From Chalara sp. BL73 (lineage: Eukaryota; Ascomycota; Leotiomycetes; Helotiales): a stretch of 64,000 bases of DNA. Each line of letters opens with the position of its first letter. Positions within the stretch are counted from its first letter, which is position 1. The notes under the pieces were generated by a model, which saw only the letters and a program-made list of their open reading frames with translations, had not been told where the DNA came from and searched no databases. Made by a program: the position numbers and the translations under genes. Positions 59,243 through 64,000 of the stretch are shown here, one piece after another. The stretch covers positions 248,001 through 312,000 of the forward strand of contig CAKJVC010000148.1 of the NCBI GenBank assembly GCA_918026815.1, given 5' to 3'.

Positions 59243-59800
59243 TAATTTGTTTCCGCGTAAAAAAAAAAATAATGCTAATTTTAAAAAATATTCGACAATT
59301 TAAGTTTAGCTGCAAATTTGTAAACAAATATTTAAAACTATTTAAAATTTTAAAAGTTATTAAAAATTATAAACAAGTTTACAAACTAAAACTATTGTTA
59401 TTTTACAAAATCTACAATATGTTTTATATATTTTTATTAAAACTGTAGTATAAACATAAAAAAGCTGTCGAAAAACCGAAACTAATTTTAGTACAAAAAA
59501 AAAAAAAGTACAAAATAAAAACTATTTAAATTTACCGAACTACAAAAAAAAAAAAAAAGGTATTTAGTACGTTAAAAAAAGTATTTTTTTGCAAAAAACT
59601 TTTAAAACGTTAGCGAAGTAATATAAAAGTATTACCGAAAAACTACGTTTAAAATAGCAAAAAAGTCGAAAAAAAAAACCCGAAAAAAAGCAAAATAGTT
59701 AATTTATGCTTAAAAGCAAACAGTAAAAGTTCGGAAGCGAAACAATAAATGTTCGAAAACGAAGTTAAACGTTTAAAAAACTATTTACTGTTAAAACAAC
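59243..59800 (+). pseudogene. D pol end: integrase C-terminus and chromodomain, RIP-degraded
   Basis: Continues the D integrase after E: KYLKLFKILKVIKNYKQVYK, then KLKLLLFYKIYNMFYIFLL, matching D2 (KYLGLFKVLEVIGDYGQAYK, then LELLLFYKIHNVFHVFLL). Then follows YLVR*KKYFF, the chromodomain signature YLVRWKGY with Trp turned into a stop. Chromodomains in integrases direct insertion to marked chromatin. The copy is dead. Confidence 0.8.
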
Positions 59801-59879
59801 CGCTACTATTTTTTTTACTATTTCGACTTTTTTTCGACTTTTTTTTTATTTTTATTTTTATTATTATTTTTTATTTATT

Positions 59880-59884
59880 TTTTT

Positions 59885-59919
<35 letters not shown>

Positions 59920-59965
59920 TTATTTATTTTTTTTTTTTAGAAAAATAAACTTTTTTTTTTTTTTT
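59880..59965. repeat. Poly-T low-complexity tract
   Basis: T runs broken by a few A and G bases. In D2 the matching place is the purine-rich stretch 62585-62815 read on the other strand, so the tract is probably that stretch after RIP turned its G bases to A (C to T on this strand). Confidence 0.6.
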
Positions 59966-59984
59966 TTCGTTATTTTTATTTTCG

Positions 59985-60528
59985 TTTTTGTTTTTGTTAA
60001 TATCGGTTTAGCTGAATTAAATTAGCTACAAGTCGAAAAAAGTTTAATTATTTATTGCTACTTATTGCAATTTAATTAACTTTCGCAAAAAAAAATTAGT
60101 TTTTTTAGTTTTTGTAAAAAAAGCTAAAAAAACCGTTTTTACTTTTTTAAAATAAATTTGTTAGCGAAATAAAACTTTTAAACAATTTTTAATTTCCGAA
60201 AAAACCCGAACAATAACTTTACAAAAGCGTTTTTTGCAGTTGTTAAAACCGGAACGCTTTTAAAACAAACGCGACTAACGTGCAAAAAAATTATTACAAC
60301 AACAAAAAACAGCTAGCAGCTAGCCGGAGTTAAATCGAAAAAATATTGAAACTACAAAATACTTACAAAAAAACATTTAGCTTTAAAACCGCGACAGCAA
60401 AAATATTTAATGTTGCTTTTTTTATTGAAAAAGCAGCAGATTTCGAATTTAAAACTTGCAATTTTCGCACGGCGAAAACAAACAAAAATAGTCGAAGCCG
60501 AAACGAAAACAAAACGCGAAGCAAACAT
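59985..60528 (-). pseudogene. Antisense gene of D, RIPed copy
   Basis: On the strand opposite to D gag-pol, exon 1 runs from the ATG at 60526-60528 to 60367 (162 bp, 54 codons, no stop). It is followed by an intron 60320-60366 (47 bp) starting GTAAGT, with TTAAC 12 bp before the closing CTAG. Exon 1 and intron lengths are exactly those of the D2 copy (62052-62260). The Cys-rich core is partly lost by RIP (for example IKYFCCRGFKAKC against IKCSRCRGLKAKC). Exon 2 is decayed further on. The matching structure in two copies supports a real gene carried by the element. Confidence 0.6.
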
Positions 60529-60864
60529 AGTAATAATAGTAATAATAGTAGTAGTAATAATAATAATGTTAGTAATAATATTGCAAAAAAAAAAAAAACG
60601 CAGTTAAACAAAAAAAAAGCGTTTATTTATAAACTGAAATTCGACTATTACTTATTTTTATTTATAACTAAAAAACTATTATTGCTGTTATTTATTTATT
60701 TTAAAAGTATTATTAATTGTTTTTATTGTACTTAGTTTTCGTTTTTTATTGTACTTAAATTGTTGTTCGCTATAAGCTTTTTTTTAGTTTATTTTCGATT
60801 GTTTTACAAATTAGCTACAATACTAAACTACAATACTTGCGTTTAAAATTTACAATACTAGTAT

Positions 60865-60883
60865 AAACGTCGAAACAATGTTT
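60865..60883 (+). promoter_or_regulatory. Stem-loop before polypurine tract (D), RIP-damaged
   Basis: aaacgtcg-aaa-caatgttt lies 14 bp before the D 3' LTR. It is the damaged form of the perfect D2 stem-loop at 61708-61726. Confidence 0.5.
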
Positions 60884-60897
60884 TAAAAAAAAAGCAA

Positions 60898-61100
60898 TGT
60901 TAAGCGCTAAAATGTTACGTGCTAAAAAACACTGAAAAAAGCTCGGTAAAAACACTGAAGCTTGGCATGTATAAGCACGTAAAAAGTCGCCAGAAGTTCG
61001 GAGGGTATAAGTAAAAAACTCGGGACGTAGTAGAGAAGGTAGAGATTAGTCTTCGTATCAATTGCAGTTGACTTGTGCCACCCTACCCCAGCACCTTACA
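60898..61100 (+). mobile_element. D 3' LTR
   Basis: 203 bp, TGTTAAGCGCTAAAATG...CAGCACCTTACA. The left half is strongly RIPed (cactgaaaaaagctcggtaaaaacac) and the right half is clean. Confidence 0.92.
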
Positions 61101-61108
61101 TCGTGACA

Positions 61109-61170
61109 GCCATGTGCTACTAGTCCCAGTTAGGGAACGCAGGCGAGCCGGCCACGTGATAACCGTGACA
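61109..61170. other. Short GC-rich flank after outer C element
   Basis: 62 bp of normal composition (gccatgtgctactagtcc...ataaccgtgaca), with CACGTG at 61153-61158. It ends CCGTGACA like an LTR, so it may be an LTR fragment. It is too short to assign. Confidence 0.35.
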
Positions 61171-61290
61171 GTTGGGGTAAAACACGCTGTCAGGTGGTGC
61201 CGGCACGTGATGGACAATTTTTTCGGAATTAGATTGAGCCAATCAAAACGATTTGAATTTATTTTACCTTATATATAGGGATATAGAGAT
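61171..61290. repeat. Dispersed repeat, copy 2
   Basis: Nearly the same as 5185-5305 (gttggggtaaaacacgctgtcagg...ttatatatagg). It has a CACGTG box and a TATA-like stretch. As in copy 1, minus-strand Gypsy pol sequence follows on the right. It is probably an LTR or part of one; a MITE is the alternative. Confidence 0.6.
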
Positions 61291-61489
61291 GTTAATACGT
61301 AACAAGCTTATTGGTTAATTTTTCGGACAAAACTTTATATTTATAAGCTTTATATTGCGTACAAAACGTTGTTAGTTCTTTTAAATCAGAATTTATACGA
61401 GTTCTATAAAACGTTTGTTTAATATTTAGTTTAGTAAAAATTTTAACTTTTAAAATTTGAACTAGCGGTTTTTCGATTAGCAGTAATAA
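61291..61489 (-). pseudogene. Gypsy RT fragment (family C-like), truncated by D2
   Basis: The minus strand reads ILKVKIFTKLNIKQTFYRTRIN then SDLKELTTFCTQYKAYKYKV, the RT segment just before the active site. It is less RIPed than C1. It is cut on the right by the D2 LTR at 61490. Target flank before D2 is AATAA. Confidence 0.75.
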
Positions 61490-61692
61490 TGTAAGGTGCT
61501 GGAGTAGGGTGGCACAAGTCAACTGCAATTGATACCAAGACTAATCTCTACCTTCTCTACTACGTCCCGAGTCCCCTACTTATACCCTCCGAACCCCTGG
61601 CGACTCCCTACGTGCCCATACATGCCAAGCCTCAGTGCCTTTACCGAGCCCTTCTCAGTGCCCCTTAGCACGTGACATCCTGGCGCCTGACA
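61490..61692 (-). mobile_element. D2 3' LTR
   Basis: 203 bp; on the minus strand TGTCAGGCGCCAGGATGTCACGTGC...CAGCACCTTACA. Essentially free of RIP, it is the reference for the D LTRs. On the minus strand it is preceded by a purine tract (gagaagggggcaa). Confidence 0.92.
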
Positions 61693-61707
61693 TTGCCCCC
61701 TTCTCTA

Positions 61708-61726
61708 AAACGTCGTCCCGACGTTT
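61708..61726 (-). promoter_or_regulatory. Stem-loop before polypurine tract (D2)
   Basis: aaacgtcg-(3-base loop)-cgacgttt, a perfect 8-bp stem, 15 bp from the 3' LTR, immediately followed (minus strand) by the polypurine tract. The stem sequence differs from the AAGCTCG stem of families A, C and E, but its position is the same. Confidence 0.65.
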
Positions 61727-62051
61727 ATGCTGGTATTGTAAGCTCCAAGCGCGGGTATAGTAGCTTAGTATTGTAGCCAGCTCGTAAAGCAATCGAAAGT
61801 AAGCCGAAAAGAGCTCGTGGCGAACAACAACTTGAGTACAATAAAAAGCGAAAACTGAATACAATAAAAACAATCAACAATACTCCCAAAATGAATAAGT
61901 AACAGCAACAATAGCTTCCTAGTCATAAATAAAAATAAGTAATAGTCGAATTTCAGCCTATAAATAAGCGCTTCCCCTCCGCCTAGCTGCGTTTTCTTTT
62001 CTTCTTTGCAACACTATCACCAACACTATCACTACTACTACTACTACTACT

Positions 62052-62619
62052 ATGTCTGCCCCGCGTTCCGCCTCCGTCTCGGCTTCGGCCACCTCCGTCT
62101 GCCTTCGCTGCGCGAAAATTGCGGGCTCTGAGCCCGAAGTCTGCTGTTCCTTCGATAAAAAGAGCAGCATCAAATGCTCTCGCTGCCGCGGCCTTAAAGC
62201 CAAATGTCTTCCCGTAAGTACTTCGTAGCTTCGATACCCCTTCGATCTAACTCCGGCTAGCTGCCGGCTGCCCTCCGTCGCCGTGGTAGTCGCTTCGCAC
62301 GCTGGTCTCGTCTGCTTCGAGAGCGTCCCGGCTCCGACGACCGCAAAAAACGCCTCCGTAGGGCCATCGCCCGGGTCTCTTCGGAGATCAAAAATCGTTC
62401 GGAAGCCTTGTCTCGCCAACAGGCCCACTCCAAAAAAGTAAAAGCGGTTTCCTTAGCCCTCCTCACGAAAGCCAGAAAAACCAATTCCCTCCTGCGGGAG
62501 TTGGTTAGATTGCAGCGGATGGCGGTAAGTAATCGAACTCCTTTCGACTCGTAGCCGATCTGATTTAGTTAAGCCGGCATCAGCGAAAACGAGAACGAGA
62601 AAAAGGACGAGGAGAATGA
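62052..62619 (+). CDS. Antisense spliced gene in D2, Cys-rich basic protein
   Basis: Plus-strand gene inside the minus-strand element, between the pol end and the 3' LTR. Exon 1 is 62052-62213 (54 codons), intron 1 62214-62260, exon 2 62261-62524 (88 codons), then a second intron starting GTAAGT at 62525. If it ends at the CAG at 62581-62583 (59 bp), a short exon 3 stops at 62617-62619, giving about 153 aa. Another frame, Glu/Lys-rich and open to 62857, cannot be joined in phase by an obvious splice site, so the C-terminus is uncertain. The N-terminal part has seven spaced Cys (CLRC...EVCCSF...KCSRCRGLKAKC), likely a metal-binding module. Exon 2 is Arg/Lys-rich and helical, possibly coiled coil. 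It resembles small Cys-rich proteins predicted in many ascomycetes, but I cannot name a function. An (ACT)n run precedes the ATG. Confidence 0.6.
62214..62260 (+). other. Intron 1 of the antisense gene
   Basis: 47 bp: GTAAGT donor, CTAAC branch-type sequence (in atctaactcc), TAG acceptor, phase 0. The same length and position occur in the RIPed D copy (60320-60366, minus strand). This is a textbook short fungal intron and only makes sense for a plus-strand transcript. Confidence 0.75.
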
Positions 62620-62828
62620 CGATAAAGAGGAGTTTGCTTCCGAGGAGAAAGAGGGGGGGAATGAGGAGATGAGAGAAAGAAAAGGAGGAAAAAGGGGTGA
62701 TAAAATAGGGGAGAGAAGTGAAAAAGGAGAGGAAGAAGGAGGAGGAGAAAGGGAGGGAGGTAAAGAAGAAAAGGAAAAAGAAAGTCGGGGAGAAATCGGG
62801 GTAGTGGAAAAAGTAGTAGCGGCTGCTT

Positions 62829-64000
62829 TAGCGGCGAGTAGTCTTCTGGACGTTTAGCTTCGCCTTCGGGCACTCATCGTTTCGCCTCCGGGCCTTTGCT
62901 GTTTGCTTTCGAGCATAAATTGACTACTTTGCTCCTTTCCGTTTCTTTTTCCTCGACTCTCTTGCTATCTCAAACGTAGTTCCCCGGTAATACTCCTGTA
63001 CTACCTCGCCGGCGCTTCGAAAGTTCTTCGCGAGCTTCTATAAGTCTTCCGCAGAAAAATACCCTTTCCAGCGCACTAAATACTCCATTCCCTTTTTTGT
63101 AGTTCGGTGAGCTTAAATAGCCTTCACTTCGTACTTTTTTTCTTTCTGTACTAGAATCGGCGCCGGTTCTTCGACGGCTCCTTCACGTTTATGCCACGAC
63201 TCTAATAAAAATACATGAAACACATTGTGGATCTTGTAAAATAGTAGTAGCTCTAGCTTGTAGGCTTGCCCGTAATCTCCAATAACTTCTAAAACTTTGA
63301 ATAGTCCTAAATATTTGTCTGCAAGCTTGCGGCTAAGCCTAAGTTGTCGAATATTCTTCGAGGCTAGCATCACTTTCTTTTCTACGCGGAAACAAGTTAG
63401 CTTGTGTTTTGCGTTGTAGTACTTCCTGTGCTCTTCGTAGGCTTTTCGGAAATTACTCGAAAGCTTCTCTCGCTCTTCCACTAAAAGCTTGATCCTTTCT
63501 TCAGCTGCCGGCACTTTTCTTTCGAAAACGTCGTCCTCGACGTTCAAGCCCAGCTCAGAATCGAAGCCGTAAAGTAGTCTAAACGAGGTACTGCCGGTAC
63601 TTGCGTAAACAGAGTTGTTGTATATGAATTCCGCTAAAGCCAGTTTCGAAACCCAGTTATCTTGCCTGTAATTGCAATACGTTCTTAAATAGAATTCCAG
63701 AGTTTAATTCTGTCGTTCTGTCTGGCCGTCCGTCTGCGAATAGAAAGCGGTAGAGAGTCGGCGGCGAATCTTCAGGTAATACATAAAGTCTCTCCAGAAT
63801 TTGCTTGTAAAAACAGACTCTTTGTCGGTAGTAATTCTTTTTAAAAATCCGAAATCCTTATAAATACAGTTCATGAACAGTTCCGCAAACTCATAAGCTT
63901 GAATACTCTTCCGTACAGCTATATAGCGTGCTAGTTTAGTGTATCTGTCAACTATAACTAGTATAGAGTCATATATTTAGTTGTGCCTTTTGCTGAGCGG
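62829..64000 (-). pseudogene. D2 integrase and chromodomain, partial, with stops
   Basis: C-terminal pol, cut by the window edge. On the minus strand the integrase core has VDRYTKLARYI (first Asp), RITTDKESVFTSKFWRDF (second Asp) and QTDGQTERQN*TLEFYL (Glu). The C-terminal half (63547-63113) is open: KYLGLFKVLEVIGDYGQAYK, then HNVFHVFLLESWH. After a stop at 63113 the frame continues through a chromodomain (MEYLVRWKGYFSAEDL, then EVVQEYYRG) to about 62829. At least four in-frame stops are seen, at places where Trp or Gln would be expected, so light RIP has inactivated it. Its end overlaps the tail region of the antisense gene by a few tens of bases. Confidence 0.85.

Larger units (their letters stand above)
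48412..61100 (+). mobile_element. Gypsy chromovirus element D with E nested inside, TSD TCGTG
   Basis: 203-bp LTRs lie at 48412-48614 and 60898-61100, with TCGTG at 48407-48411 and 61101-61105. Without the nested E element it is about 6.8 kb. Order: LTR, gag, pol (RT, RNase H, integrase, chromodomain), a region with a gene on the opposite strand, stem-loop, LTR. The interior is heavily RIPed. The same family is present, far less mutated, as D2 at 61490-64000. Confidence 0.92.
61490..64000 (-). mobile_element. Gypsy chromovirus element D2, 3' part, weakly RIPed
   Basis: The 3' LTR (61490-61692), polypurine tract, 3' region with antisense gene, and integrase-chromodomain end of a D-family element running off the right edge of the window. 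It keeps normal base composition and is much younger than D. Confidence 0.9.

Noticed and set aside
60346..60735. 129-codon plus-strand frame with an Asn/Ser run
   Set aside because: It lies over the antisense gene's exon 1 and the (ACT)n-type repeat of D. Its composition is explained by that repeat read on the other strand.
61958..62428. Long minus-strand open frame (156 aa) in the D2 3' region
   Set aside because: It is the reverse of the antisense gene's exons and intron. It contains a run of Val from the (ACT)n repeat, and the plus-strand splice signals and conserved exon length fit a plus-strand gene better.
62585..62857. Glu/Lys-rich frame as the certain third exon of the antisense gene
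   Set aside because: It stays open partly because of purine-rich composition, and no obvious AG acceptor joins it in phase to exon 2. It is left as an alternative only.
62580..62873. Pro/Leu-rich minus-strand frame of 97 codons
   Set aside because: It results from the purine-rich stretch on the plus strand read backwards; low complexity, with no support as a protein.
1..64000. tRNA, rRNA or other structural RNA genes
   Set aside because: No cloverleaf-type A and B boxes or ribosomal sequence were seen on either strand by eye. A covariance-model search would be needed to exclude small RNAs.

Overview
The window is a repeat-dominated stretch of a filamentous ascomycete (Pezizomycotina) genome; the species cannot be named from sequence alone. 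Three things point there: LINEs of the Tad1 type, Ty3/Gypsy chromovirus-like and Copia-type LTR elements, and extreme C-to-T/G-to-A decay of repeats into AT-rich DNA (TGG to TAG/TAA, CAC to TAC, GAT to AAT), which is the signature of repeat-induced point mutation (RIP). The only recognisable host gene is intronless, has fungal-type short-gene features, and sits in a small GC-richer island.

Layout. 1-6110: RIP-degraded DNA carrying two solo LTRs (1859-2034, TSD CTTAA; 3857-4062, TSD GTTTC), a short repeat (5185-5305) and a Gypsy pol fragment. 6111-10846: a non-RIPed island with an LTR at its left edge, a secreted alpha/beta hydrolase gene (7915-9165), a decayed LINE reverse transcriptase fragment and a solo LTR with TSD AAAAC. 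12723-26272: two nearly identical 5.8-kb LINEs in inverted orientation around a 1.9-kb RIPed Gypsy spacer. The minus-strand copy has both ORFs intact; the plus copy has a broken ORF2. 26281-32311: truncated Gypsy, LINE and Copia pieces joined by rearrangement junctions.

32312-61108 is one Russian doll of LTR elements that can be unpacked by 5-bp target duplications. A Gypsy element (outer copy of family C) was invaded by A1 (33350-39515, TSD ACAAC), by another copy of its own family, C1 (40960-46870, TSD TGCAT), by an E-family element now reduced to a solo LTR (47439-47630, TSD AGTTA), and by D (48412-61100, TSD TCGTG), which landed 3 bp short of its LTR end. D was itself invaded by E (53368-59237, TSD CAAAC). 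61490-64000 is the 3' end of a second, much less mutated D element (D2) on the minus strand.

Most interesting points. (1) The D family carries a spliced gene on the strand opposite to gag-pol, between the chromodomain end of pol and the 3' LTR. Exon 1 (162 bp) and intron 1 (47 bp) have the same lengths in D and D2. (2) Every Gypsy family here has a perfect or RIP-damaged stem-loop just before the polypurine tract, with a different stem sequence in the D family. (3) RIP damage fades inside the LTRs toward the outer ends of the elements. (4) The long inverted LINE pair is essentially untouched by RIP, and its spacer appears to have flipped.
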